Shown piece by piece: positions 48,700 to 60,229 of a stretch of DNA of 64,000 nt (positions within the stretch are counted from its first letter, which is position 1; every line of letters begins with the position of its first letter). Under the pieces are notes generated by a model, which was not told the DNA's origin, did not search any database, and saw only the letters and a list, made by a program, of their open reading frames with translations. Origin of the DNA: Plantago major (Eukaryota; Streptophyta; Magnoliopsida; Lamiales; Plantaginaceae); the NCBI GenBank assembly GCA_026545765.1, contig JAIFAC010000405.1:1-64000 (forward strand), written 5' to 3'. The position numbers and the translations under genes were made by a program.

Positions 48700-51422
48700 T
48701 TTTAGTGACAATGGGGCCGTTGTTCAACATTAGGCTTCACTATTGAAGGATCAATACATGATTGCCAATATCGATTCTTCAAGGTACACATACGCAAAAC
48801 TGTTGAAAGATGTTGATTCACAGGTTTTAAGTGATGTGCCAACTCAGGGTTCTCTATTTTTTTTAGTTTGATGGTTGACATTGAGAACACATTTGATCAA
48901 ATTGAGATTTTAAGTGATCACAGTGTTACGTCAATGTTTGATCTGAACATGACAAACAAAGAAGTAGAATTACACTTAGAAACTTCAGATGTTCAGCCTC
49001 TATCTATAGACAGTTCATGTACTAAAATATGAGAGGAAATGCATATGAATTTGCTGATTTTGATGTTTAATATGTACCCCCTCCCACCAAAGTTCAGACT
49101 AAATCAGGTGCTAGAAGAAGATTGTTTAGAAGATGTAAGCCTAGACCACCGACACTCGACCCCGAAACCCCTTAAATCATTGACTTGACTGATGATCCCA
49201 TGTTTGAAGATGAACCACCACCTGCCACTCAAGAAACACAGAACACTCAACAACCACAGTCTCCTCCTGCTCCACACTTTGATAAACCAACTGAACCAAC
49301 TCCACAAACTCCTCCTACTGTACAACCTCATGAACCAACTCCAAAAACTCCTTACATTCCTAAAGTAGTTGAGTCTACTCCTTTTAAGTTTGTTGGCACT
49401 GAGTTTGTTGTAAATGATGATGAGTTTGAGGAATTATTGGAAAACATATTGACACAAAACCAGGGTGGAGGGAGTAGGGTGGAAACTGGTGAAGGGAGTA
49501 GAGTTGAAACTGGTGAAGGGAATAGGGATAAGCTAGTGGAGGAGGCCTTAGTTGAGGATTGGGTTGATGATGAGGATGATATTATTGCAGAAAGAGAGAA
49601 GCTTAAAGCTGAGATATTGAAAAGAGAGAAGCTTAAAGATGAGATACTGAAAGGTAAGATGATCAATGAAAGTGGTTACGAAGATGCGATAGTGATAATA
49701 GTTATTTCCATGATGATGGGCGGTGGTGGAAGTGAATCGATATTGAGAACTATGATGATGAGAATGAGCATGGAGTAACTGGAGAGTGGTATGGGAATCC
49801 AGAATGAAGCACAAAATGGTAATGACAGTGATGGTGTTAGGGAAGTGTTTGATTGGGAAAATGATGCACCTAGTAGTCAGTATTTGTGTGAAAGTGAGGA
49901 TGAGCAAATTGGCTTCACTAGGTGTGTGCATTCTGAATCAGATCAGGATGAGGATGAGCTAGATGCAAATGAGAATCAAACTGCAACTGAGAATGAGAAT
50001 GAGAATCAAACTGCAACTGGTCATGATAATGAGAATGCAACTGAGAATCAAACTACAACTGGACATGGTGATAATGACAATGCACATGAAATGAATGATG
50101 ATGATGATGCTGACTTTCATTATGAAAGTGATGAACAAAATGAATTAAGTGATGCAGAATGGATTGGAGATGAGTTCCAAGATAATATTGGGACAAAGAG
50201 TTTAATGAGGGAGATGTCTTTTGTAATATAAAAGACTTGAGATTGAGGGTGAAAGAGTATGTCTTGAAAGTTGGCTTCATGTTGATTAGGAAGAAGAATG
50301 ATACATCCAGATTCACTGTACACTGTGGTGGAAAAGGTTGCCCATGGAGACTGCATGCATGTAAGTTACACTAGTCTACATTGAGAACTTAATTTACATT
50401 GTTTCATAAGGGACCATACTAACTTTCAGTTGACTGTAATTGCAGGTGTTTTGGATGATGAAACATCATTCATGATTAGGACTTATAATGGTACGCACAA
50501 GTGTGTAAGGAAGGTGGATTAAAGACAGACAGACTCTAATTGGCTGTCTACCAAGTTGATTGAACCTTTGAAAGAGAATCCTGAAATCAGTGCCAGAAAA
50601 CTACTACCATGGGTGAATAATAAGCTAGGGATTGTTGTGCCTTATATGAGGGTTTACAGGGCAAAGATTAAAGCTAAAGAGATAATGGGAGGCAACCCTG
50701 AAGAGGCTTTCAAGTTGGCACCTAAGTATAGAGAGATGGTACTTAGAACAAATTTATGTTTTGTGTTTGAGATCTTTGTAAAACCTGCCGTTGATAGACC
50801 AACACAATTCCATGGATGTTCTGTGGATTGGAGGGTCTGAGAAGAGGACTTATAAATGGTTGCCAACCATTCATCTTCTTTGATAGATGTCACTTGAGGG
50901 GCAGATTTGGAGGTCATCTGTTGAGTGCAGTTGGAACTGATGCAGACTGTGGCATATTTCCAGTTGCTTGGGCCGTTGTATAGTCTGAATGTAAAGACTC
51001 ATGGGGATTCTTCCTTCAGTGCCCTGAGAACTTTGTTGGACCATGGGATGTTGACAGAAATTGGCACTTCATGGCAGATAGACAAAAATGTAGACTTGTA
51101 AACTCAGCCTTTTAATTCTCTATTGTCACTAACTAATTTATATCAAACTTGCAAGGCTTGGTGCCAGTCATTGAAGAGTTAGCACCAACTGTTGTGAATA
51201 GAAAATGTTCGAAGCACATTTATGACAATTTCAAGCTCAAATGGAGAAGTGTAGACCTCAGAAAGTACTTTTGGCAAGCAGCAACTGCCTATACATCATA
51301 TGGTTTTAACAAGGCAATGGTGAAGATTAAGAATGCAAGTGTGCCAGCATATACAACTACCTGATGAACATTCCTCTTGGCTTTTGGGCTAGACATGCAT
51401 TTGACCCAACTCCAAAGATAGA
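48700..51422 (+). pseudogene. MULE transposase, 5' part
   Basis: The N-terminus (48870-49190) is legible in changing frames. At 49185-49778 is an acidic, Pro/Gln-rich linker with a duplicated REKLK.EILK. From 50150, in shifting frames, comes the MuDR DNA-binding domain: EWIGDEFQDN, KDLRLRVKEYVLK, FTVHCGGKGCPW. An intron at 50361-50445 (GT-AG) interrupts it after HAC. Then FMIRTYNGTHKCVR, and the transposase core from 50870 (CHLRGRFGGHLLSA and SWGFFLQC-like blocks) in broken frames. A 71-codon open stretch at 51149-51364 has GLVPVIEEL and CSKHIYDNF. A further intron probably ends near 51153. Catalyses excision and insertion of MULEs; inactive as written. Confidence 0.82.
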
Positions 51423-52933
51423 TGATGAGTCGGTTTTACATCGTCTCATCTTGTCTTTTTTGCCATCTTTTTGTTATCCTTAAGTATAGTTTTAGTTGTT
51501 TTCCTAGAGTTTTTACTTGTTTTGTTCTCTTTGAGTTTTGCAGGTATTTGGTTAAACCGCGCTAATTGAAGGTAAAAAAGGGTGTATTTTACATGCATCT
51601 GGAAGATATGGAGTTCCAATGCTTCGTATGGTTGCTAGAATTGGAGCAGAGAGGCCAAAATACCAAGAATCGAAGTTAAAAGAAGCAAAATCGAGCAAGA
51701 AGGGCAAAATCGTCATTTTCCAAGGGAGCAGCGAACGCCAGTTTTGAGATTGGCATCCACCAATTCATTCCAGAAAGAATTGGCTGACGCCAAAGTCGGA
51801 CTTGGCGGACGCCATGGATGGATTTGGCGTCATGATTTAATCTTAAGCGTCATGACTTTCTTCCATGGCGACGCCATCTAAAAGATGGGCCTTGACTTTC
51901 TCTGCTTCTGCACGGATTTTCCCGATTCTTTCCTAATTCGTTCGGACTTAGTTTTTCTTCCTTTCTTTGAGTTAGAAACAACATTATTACTTTCATAATT
52001 CATTCTATTGTCAAGTATTGAACTTTTTTTATCAAGCTAGACCGAGTTTCCAATGATTTTCACCTTGTAATCCGACGATTATCATTGATTGGGAGCACAA
52101 TCTACATACTCTTTGCATCGATTCGATTCAGGTTCTTCAATTCTACCTAGGGTTTGTGACAACGAAGGGTAAATTGTATCAATCGTTCGATTCTATATTT
52201 CTAGTATTAGATTATGTGTGTTGATTGTTTAATTGCTTTATTGATTATGTCTTCGCATAACATGAGTAGCTAAACACCCTGATTATGGGGTGGTGACGAA
52301 TTCAAGCACGCTAGTTTGGGTTTATGCGATTATATATATTCAGGTTACGATTACTATGAGCTTTTTAGATTAATTGTGTATTCTGTTATTACGTTTGATG
52401 TGCAATCCGTCAATATCACTGTTAGATTAAGAATTTGATCTTTAGAAACCAAAACGTTTTTCGTCTTGCTTCAATCTAACAGTTAGTTGCAAACGATAAT
52501 AGTAGGATTAAGCAATTAATTGCGGTTTAGTGAAATTAGCGCCTTCACTAATGATATTCGTTTTCTGAACCCAAGTCGTGACAACTTGAGAGTAATCATT
52601 TTCCTGTTGATCGCATATTTCCTGCTAGCTAGCTTGTCTTCTAGTCACCACTTCATAATTCTCTTCATTCATATATCAATCTCGTTAAGTGTCAATCTGT
52701 CTCTAGTTTTGTCTGCTTAGTTGTTTACTCATACACTAGTTAATCATCTCGTTGCCGAAGCAAACAAACATTTACTGCTTTCCATATTATGTATACTATT
52801 AAGTAAACCCAAACTCGGCTAGTTAAGTCCTTGAGATCGACCTCGAGGTTAACTTCCTACTACAAGTTTTCGTAGTGTTTAGAATTAACTCTTAGCTCTT
52901 AAACAAATTTAAAACTTTGATTTTGACACATCA
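51423..52933 (+). repeat. Solo LTR of an Athila-like Ty3/Gypsy element inside the MULE
   Basis: It begins TGATGAGTCGG and ends GACACATCA, flanked by ATAGA at 51418-51422 and 52934-52938. Removing it and one ATAGA restores the MULE frame (KIDHCTNNVSES). No internal retroelement sequence remains. Its layout resembles the LTR of the element at 53145-59279 (TGATG start, GTCCTTGAGATCGAC-like end region), but the sequence differs. A cluster of GACGCCA/TGGCGTC words lies at 51730-51885. Plus orientation is inferred from that layout. Confidence 0.87.
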
Positions 52934-53144
52934 ATAGACCATTGTACCAATAATGTAAGTGAGAGCTTCAATTCTTGGGTGGAGCCTGTGAGAGGATATT
53001 CTATCCTAAACATAATGGAGGTAAGTGAGGCTTGTTATACTTGCATTTGATTTGACTTAACTGTTATGTAATACTTGTATGGTTTGTTACACCTGCTTGT
53101 AAATTGTGTATTGTTTGTTATTGTATAGGGTTTGAGAACCCAAG
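52934..53144 (+). pseudogene. MULE transposase, middle part
   Basis: CTNNVSESFNSWVEPVRGYS, then ILNIMEG, then a GT-AG intron (53021-53128), then LRTQVM. NN.SESFNSW is a hallmark of the MULE core C-terminal region. The frame is open on both sides of the intron. Confidence 0.85.
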
Positions 53145-54585
53145 TGATGTGCTCAAATTAGTATTTGATAAAATTCAAAGTAACTAAAGCAGTGTTGAGT
53201 AAAGAAGCCTTAACTACGAGATTGTTCTCAAGGAGCTAACTAGGCAACTATGACGTTTTCAAGTATCAAACGTAAGAGTTTGCAAGTAGCAATTTGTATG
53301 ATTGAGTAGGTTTTGTAAATTAAACTAAGTAAACGAGAGTGAATTTAAATCAAGAGAAGGGAAATAGACACGGTAGCATTTCAGATTAATCGAATACAGA
53401 ATCAAACCTATTCTTCATATGCTGTCACAATTATTTGTCGAATAAACAACCAATTTCGGTTTAACCAAAGCATTCTTTGAAAATATGAACTAGAAATCAA
53501 TCGATTGTCGACGATTGATTCTTAACTGAAAGTGTTAGAGGATTTAGAGTAAGACTACGAAATTGGGTTTTCTGAAGTTTGTAAGAAGCTTAACACATAT
53601 GAACAAACCCTAGGTAAAAGTTCCAATTCGATTAATCCTTAATAGCTACCACATCTATCGAAGAACTTAGCTACTCATATCACAAGGATTGGCATGCATA
53701 TTGACAATCACAATCGAATCAAACATACAAGATGATATCATAATCATTCACCAAGAAATCAAGCACAAGAGAGATTGTGAAAGAAAAAGGAATTGAATTG
53801 ATAATCTAACCTCAATGAGTGAATCGATGTCAATAATACGATTACAAGTCAAGATCAATGATCAACCAAAGCAAAGAACCATAACTAGAGTTTTTGCTTG
53901 AGAGTAAAAGTAAAAACGAGGAAAGAAGAATTGTGTTTGTCTACGTTAAAAATTAGATAAAATACTCGTAGAAACTGATTCTGCAACGCTGGTCGCGATC
54001 TGCGGTCTTCTTGGAATGAGTTCACCGCTGGTCGCGACCAAGGTAATGCCGGTTGCAACCAACAGGATTGTTGGTCGCGACCTGCGGGTTCCTTGGAAAG
54101 AGTTCACCGTTGGTCGCGACCAAAGTAATGCCGATCGCGACCAGCGGCCTTCTGAGGCAGATTTCACATTCTGAGTGGAGTATTGAGCTTCTACTCGTAC
54201 ACTACCTTCAAGAAGGCCATTTCTTCCTCCAAAACGTCCCAAAATACATGGAAACCTGTAGAACACCACTGCAGCTTCCTTGGCTTAGATTCACGTGGGG
54301 TCGCGACCAGGCTAGTTTGGGTCGCGACCAGCGGCCTCTTCGTGCATTTCTTCACATTCTGAGCAGAACGGAGTTTAAAGTGTGGTTTTTGAGCTTCTTC
54401 TCGGACATGGCCTTCAAAAAGCATCGTTTCTTCCTCCAAAACAACTCTAAACGCACTTAAACCTGTGGAACACAACTAAAACATAAAACACATAAAAACG
54501 CACAAGATACGCTAAAACAAACAAATAAGGACGAACGAAACATGATAAAAGGAACGAAATGAGAGCCTAAAATACGGGCTCATCA
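53145..54585 (-). repeat. 3' LTR of the gag-only gypsy element
   Basis: 1441 bp, matching 57849-59279 along its length with substitutions and single-base gaps. It contains a cluster of GGTCGCGACC palindromes and variants at 53990-54330. Confidence 0.92.
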
Positions 54586-54596
54586 AAACCCCCCAG

Positions 54597-56085
54597 ACCG
54601 AACCTTTGCTCGTCCTCGAGCAAAGAGACAAAACTAGACTCGACTAAACTCTAAGCAAATAAGCACAAAGGAATTAAACTACCAAGTTACCGAGCCAACA
54701 ATGCTCATTAAACCCAAAAGATGCAAACGCTTTAAAATCCTTCTAACGTTGGTAGAAAGCAAAGAAAAATTCAAACAAGTTTGTTTCCTAAGTAAAAAGA
54801 ACTTAGAGTTAATCCTAGAGTCCCTCACAGATAATTAGTTAAGCCACTCTCTCACAGCTGGAAGTGTCCAGCGGGTTAAAAACGCTCAAGAATAAAGCTG
54901 GGCGGTGACTTTCGTCACAAAATGCCACAAATTTCTTATGCTAATGTACTCAATTCGTCAAGTCAAAAGGGACTTAAACGCGCGACTCTAGACAAATAAA
55001 TGAGAACAAAGACTGACTGTTGTTCCTTTTTTGCTCAAATTTTTTATATTTTCATATTTTGCACACTATTTTTTAGATCATTATAAATGTCATGTGTGCT
55101 TTATCATTTGGCCTCATTGAGCTCTTTTTGTCTCAATTTTAGTTGGTATCTGTTTTATCGAAAGTCCGCACTTTTGTGCGTGTCAGTTTGGTATATGTGC
55201 CATCAACCTCACAGACCTGTAGCTTTTCAGCCACGCCGGTATGTGGTAGTATTTGAAACACGCCTAACACGACTAACGGTGATCAATTAAGACCATAGAT
55301 CCACCCCGAGACTATAATATATATATTCTTAGGAACAGCAGGCAGACTCGATAATCAAATACAAGATGGCTCTAGTAAAGGTAAAGAGCAATCACAAGAA
55401 AAGAATGGAGAACATGCCGTTTGTCATCCTCAACTACTAAGAGCACACATAAGTATGAAGTGGCGCAATAACTTTAATAAAAGAATTGCTCTACCCAAAA
55501 TCGCACAAAACAAAAGGCACAAGATTTTACATCAGCATTAAAGGCTTCTCACAGGCTTTTTGGACTAAAGAACTAACTAGACTTCCTTTTTACAGAGTAA
55601 ACAAACTTACAAAAAATTTCCTGCCCCCCACTACGGATTAGAAAAAATTCAACTCATAAGCATCAAAAGGGTTTAAAACTAGCAAAATGGAAAACAATAC
55701 TGGCAGATAACTCAGACTCGAAGAAGCAATGACAAGCGGAAAAGAAAAAATTGAAGCGACAAACAACACAAGATGCACATCTCACCTCCCTAACAAAGAG
55801 AAGCTTGTCCTCAGCGAGAAAGGAGAAAGAAACATCTTACAAAATTTTTTACTCGTTTTAGGAAAATGCAGGACTCTTCCGCATCGTCAGTGCTACTTAT
55901 GGTTATAATCGTCAACTCGACTTCTTCAACACTCTTGATTACTTTGCGCTAGCCTAGGGCCTCCGACTTTCTGGTTCCCTCCCTACCCTGCAAATGTGAG
56001 TAAATATATAGGGGCCAGTATAAGCCCCCATGTAATCCTTCCTCCTATCCTGTGCAGTTGATAATGTAGGATCATAGTGGGCTAG
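54597..56085. other. Non-coding 3' interior of the gag-only gypsy element
   Basis: About 1.5 kb between the protease end and the 3' LTR. Small open stretches have no motif. GCTCGTCCTCGAGC near 54609 is a perfect palindrome next to the polypurine tract. Confidence 0.6.
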
Positions 56086-56089
56086 CAAC

Positions 56090-56460
56090 TTTCATTGCTT
56101 GCCTTGTACCTCATATGTGCAGGTACGGGAGTAGATGTCGATAACCATACGAGTTGCTTTGATAAAAGGCCGCCCAAGCAGCATAGTATCCTTTCCGTTT
56201 GCACCAAGGGCTTGTGGCGGTGACTTAATTATCACAAAATCGATTGGCATGACAACTCCATCCAAATCCACTTTGACACCTCAATTAAACCCATGGAGTG
56301 ACTCTGGGACCCATCTGCGAGCAGCATCATGCACTTCATTGATTTCATCCCCTTAAGACCAAGCTCTTCGTAGGTGCCAAATGTCATCAGATTACAGTTG
56401 GATCCTGTGTCGACAATTCCAACTACAGCAGGAGTCGCTCCTATCCCCACTTAGCAGATC
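56090..56460 (-). pseudogene. Gypsy aspartic protease (gag-only element)
   Basis: An open stretch at 56450-56232 has GIVDTGSNCNLMTFGTYEELG with the catalytic DTG, then MMLLADGSQ. After a frame change the end is legible as LLGRPFIKATR and TCTYEVQGKQ, ending near 56095. It is normally followed in-frame by RT; here a stop and unrelated non-coding DNA follow. A related protease remnant is at 18712-19290. Confidence 0.78.
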
Positions 56461-56599
56461 AAAACTGGCAGAATCACTTATACTCTTAGTTTCTCTTGGG
56501 ATTATTTGTTGCATTGCATCATTGGGTTTCTCAATCTCCTTCTCAACTGAATCTTTTGAAACCAAGGGAGCCGTGGGTTCCAGAATCACTGACTTCAGA

Positions 56600-57725
56600 G
56601 TTTGAGCGAACTAAACTTGCGGGCTCTTCAACTTGTGGAATCACCCATTTCCTTTACAGAAAGAACAAGTGGTGCCTCCTTGAGTTACCTGTGTCGATGG
56701 TGTCAAATCCTCGCTGACAGTAAGTTTAACCATGAAACTTTTTTCCACGGTACTAGGGAGTTTTCCTGCTTCCCTCTGCTGAACTCTTGCCAGAAGTTGT
56801 CCCATTGCGTCTTCCATTAAGCTTCTGAATTGCTCCATCCTTTCCATGCGCTTGGTGGAGTTATAATAGTACTGGCCAGAGTGGTCCATAAATCGCCTCA
56901 ACCTTTGTTCCAGTGTTTCCTGTTCCTGCTGGGGTCTAGCTGGTACCTGTGGAGTCTGCGGGGCATTTTCATAGAAGTTGTTCCCATTGCCCAGATTGCT
57001 TCTCACTTGTTGCAACGATTCTTCGAACTCCTCAACAAGATTTCTCTCGCTCCTATTAGCTCTTTTCCCCCGCATCCCCTTGTGCTGGGAATTCAAAGTC
57101 AGCTTCTCGAAATCTGCCTCGAGATCTGCGGTAGTGGCTTCCAGAATTGACCCCCCTGCGCTTACATCCACCAATTGCTTATCCTCCCAGGTGAGACCAT
57201 CGTAGACAATGTGACACAGGGAGACGCTGTCAAACTTGTGATGTGGGCGTTGCCCCAGAAGCTGCTTAAATCGTTCCTTGCACTCATAGAAGGATTCATC
57301 GTACCTCTGCTCAAACTGGCGGATTTTGTTACGGATATCTGTGGTCTTGGCATGGGGAAACTATCTGCCCATGAAAGCTCTGTATATGTCATCCCACGAG
57401 TTCAGTGACCCTCGAGTGATTAAAGCCAAGTCTTGGCGTGGTCTGCATGCAGTTAGAATACCTTCTTCCTAATGTCTTCATCCGAAACCTTATCATTGGT
57501 TGGTATCTGCCCAACCAGACCTTCGAACTCCTTCAGGAACTTGACCACATCCTCGTTTTGCATCCCGGGGTACCTTGGCATATCATGGAAGTGATAAGCC
57601 TTGATTTCCATGTTCCTGGCATCATTGGACAGAACTACCGCGGGTCCACCAACCCTAACCTCTCCCGGTTGATAGTAATTTCCGTATTTTGCCATTCCTG
57701 AAACTCTACTAGCTGAAAACCTCAA
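56600..57725 (-). pseudogene. Gypsy gag (gag-only element), two frameshifts
   Basis: 57725-57453: the start is MRFSASRVSGMAKY, then NMEIKAYHFHDMPRYPGMQN and FLKEFEGLV, the Athila-type gag N-terminal half. 57400-57180: ERFKQLLGQRPHH in a shifted frame. A 177-codon open stretch at 57174-56641 carries a Glu/Gln/Arg-rich helical region (EQETLEQRLRRFMDHS) and ends in TTCSFCKGNG, the first half of a zinc knuckle. The gag is otherwise nearly complete, consistent with the element contributing its own particle protein. Confidence 0.8.
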
Positions 57726-57829
57726 TCGAAATTTAGTTTATGTTAGTCCCAGAAAATCGAAAACACAGAGCAGTTCAAACAAACAAAAACAATTATCAAC
57801 TCAAAAACACCACAGTTGGAGTTAGCTCC

Positions 57830-57848
57830 CCAGCAGCGGCGCCAAATT
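57830..57848 (-). other. Primer binding site of the gag-only gypsy element
   Basis: On the minus strand TTTGGCGCCGCTGCTGGGG follows the LTR directly. TTTGGCGCCG.TGC.GGGG is the usual primer site of Athila-type elements. Confidence 0.85.
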
Positions 57849-59279
57849 TGATCTGCTCAAATTAGTACTTGATAAAATTCAAAGTAACTAAAGTAGTGTT
57901 ATGTAAACAAGCCTTAACTACGAGATCGTTCTCAAGGAGCTAACTAGGCAACTATGACGTTTACAAGTATCAAACGCAAGAGTTTGCAAGTAGCAGTTTG
58001 TATGAATGAGTAGGTTTTGTAAATTAAACTAAGTAAACGAGAGTGAATTTAAATCAAGAGAAGGGAAATAGACACGGTAGCATTTCGAATTAATCGAATA
58101 CAGAATCAAACCTATTGTTTATATGTTGTCACAGTTATTTGTCCAAATAAACAACCAATTTCAGTTTAACCAAAGCATTCTTTGAAAATATGAACTAGAG
58201 AAATCAATCAATTGTCGCACGATTGATTCCTAACCTGAAAGTGTTAGAGGATTTAGAGTAAGACTACCGAAATTAGGTTTTTACGAAGTTTGGGAATAAA
58301 CTTAACACATATGAACAAACCCTAGGTAAAAATCCCAATTCGATTAATCCTTAATAGCTACCGCATCTATCGAAGAAATTAGCTACTCATATCACAAGGA
58401 TTGGCATGCATATTGACAATCACAATCGAATCAAACATACAAGACGATATCATAATCATTCACCAAGAAATCAAGCACAAGAGAGATTGTGAAAGAAAAA
58501 GGAATTGAATTGATAATCTAACCTCAATGAGTGAATCCGATGTCAATAATACGATTACAAGTCAAGATCAATGATAAACCAAAGCAAAGAACCATAACTA
58601 GGGTTTTTTCTTGAGAGTAAGAGTAAAAATGAGGAAAGAAGAAGTGTGTTTGTCTACGTTAAAAATTAGATAAAATACTCACATAAACAGATTCTGCAAT
58701 GCAGGTCGCAACCTGCGGTCTTCTTGGAATGAGTTCACCGTTGGTCGCGACCAAGGTAATGTCGGTTGCGACCGGGTTGTGACCTGTGGTTTCCTTGGAA
58801 AGAGTTCACCGCTGGTCGTGACCTAAGTAATGCCGGTCGCGACCAGCGACCTTCTAAGGCAGATTTCACATTCTGAGTGGAGTATTGAGATTCTACTCGT
58901 ACACGGCCTTCAAGAAGGCCATTTCTTCCTCCAAAACGTCCCAAAATACATGGAAACCTGTAGAACAGCACTACGGCTTCCTTGGCTTGGATTCATGTGG
59001 GGTCGCGACCAGGCTAGTTTGGGTTGCAACCAGCGGCCTCTTCGTGCATTTCTTCACATTCTGAGCAGAACGGAGTTTCAAGTGTGGTTTTTAAGCTTCT
59101 TGTCGGACACGACCTTCAAAAAGCATCGTTTCTTCCTCCAAAACAACTCTAAATGCACGAAAACCTGTGGAACACAACTAAAACACAAAACACATAAAAC
59201 GCTGCGCTAAAACAAACAAATAAGGGCGAATGAAGATGATAAAAGGAATGAAATGAGAGCCTAAAATACAGGCTCATCA
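57849..59279 (-). repeat. 5' LTR of the gag-only gypsy element
   Basis: 1431 bp. It carries GGTCGCGACC words at 58740-59040, several mutated to GGTTGCAACC or GGTCGTGACC, as expected from C-to-T change at CG. Confidence 0.92.
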
Positions 59280-60229
59280 CCAAGTGATGCAAAGGGTAAC
59301 TTCGGGGAGGAAGAAGGGGGCTTATGTACATCTGTTGTAATGCTAAGGGTGTTGAGGAAATTAAATGACACCCATGATCAATCAAGAAGGTGTAGGCTAA
59401 TTTCAGAAGCTGGACATATATATGAGGTTGAGGACTACAAATACACATTTCTAGTAAACCTTCAGAGTAGGTCTTTTGATTGTAAGAGGCGGGACATGAG
59501 TGGGATCCCATGTAGGCATGCATGGGTAGCTATCAATCACAATAGAGAGGACGGGGAGAATTACTTGAGTGCTAACCATACCAAGGCAACATATATTAGG
59601 GCATATGATATGATGATTTTACATGTGCCTCAAGTCCCCTTTTGGCCCAATGACTTGACTCAGGAAGAATGTTCACCATCTGATATTTTGAGAGCTCCTG
59701 GCAGGCCTACTGTTACTAGGATTAGACATCCAAGTGAAGGTGGTCAGGGTGGTTCAAGGAAGACTAAAGTGCCACTGAACAAAACAAGGAAACCACCTAA
59801 GTGTAGTTTATGTGGTGTTAGAGGCCATAATTGTAGGAATGCCTTACCTTGGTGAGCTAACTAGCACATTCTCAGTTTGCTTTATTTTTTTTTTGTTTTG
59901 TTTGTGATTGATTTGTTTCTATTAGAAGTCTACTGTATTTTGCAGCAAAGAGGTGATGATAAAGAGGTGCTAAATCATGGCCAACCAACTAAGAATGAGC
60001 AGCAAAATGGAGCTATTGATGTAAGATTGTAGTATATGTTTCTCTAGTTTGTTTGTTTACTCTCTTAAGTCATGTAAGTTTGTGGACTAAGGAGTTTGGT
60101 AAATGTTGTTTGCTTGTGTAGGATACAAACCAAGAAAGGCCAACTGTTGGTAATAAAAGACCTAGAACTGGAGTTGTTGGTGATGAAGGTGGCAGTAGTG
60201 GTGCTAGTGGCAGAGGAAGAGGAAGAGGC
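59280..60229 (+). pseudogene. MULE transposase, 3' part (SWIM zinc finger and tail)
   Basis: 59340-59855: YKYTFLVNLQSRSFDCKRRD then MSGIPCRHAWVAI, the SWIM zinc finger (C.C...C.H) of MuDR transposases, followed by a basic region and CSLCGVRGHNCRN, a degenerate CCHC knuckle. Two GT-AG introns follow (59852-59945 and 60021-60121). The last exon encodes a Gly/Arg-rich end (SGRGRGRG) and is broken by the Copia LTR at 60230. Frame is lost between 59284 and 59340. SWIM and knuckle are nucleic-acid-binding parts of the transposase. Confidence 0.85.

Larger units (their letters stand above)
53145..59279 (-). mobile_element. Non-autonomous Athila-like gypsy element with gag and protease only (TR-GAG type)
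   Basis: The ends are TGATG and CATCA, flanked by CCAAG at 53140-53144 and 59280-59284. LTRs are at 57849-59279 (5') and 53145-54585 (3'). The primer site lies at 57848-57830 and a G-rich polypurine tract at 54586-54596. The 3.26 kb interior encodes gag and a protease; no reverse transcriptase, RNase H or integrase motif was seen in 54600-56090 on either strand. Such elements depend on a full-length partner for replication. Confidence 0.87.
48147..60229 (+). mobile_element. Mutator-like element (MULE) interrupted by three retroelement insertions
   Basis: A MULE-type terminus GGGAAAATTACA starts at 48147 and is followed by a long leader and a MuDR-like transposase gene. The gene is cut at 51422/52934 (solo LTR), at 53144/59280 (gag-only gypsy) and at 60229 (Copia element C). 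At the first two sites a duplicated 5-mer is present and the transposase frame continues across. The 3' terminus, if it survives, lies beyond the window. Confidence 0.82.

Noticed and set aside
49548..50316. His/Ser-rich minus-strand open frames
   Set aside because: They mirror the Asp/Asn/Glu-rich linker of the MULE transposase on the plus strand; His-rich antisense of GAT/AAT codons is an artefact.
54053..54460. 135-codon open frame and its near copy at 58830-59210
   Set aside because: Both lie inside LTRs of the gag-only gypsy, differ between the two LTR copies, and carry no motif; the opposite strand is equally open.
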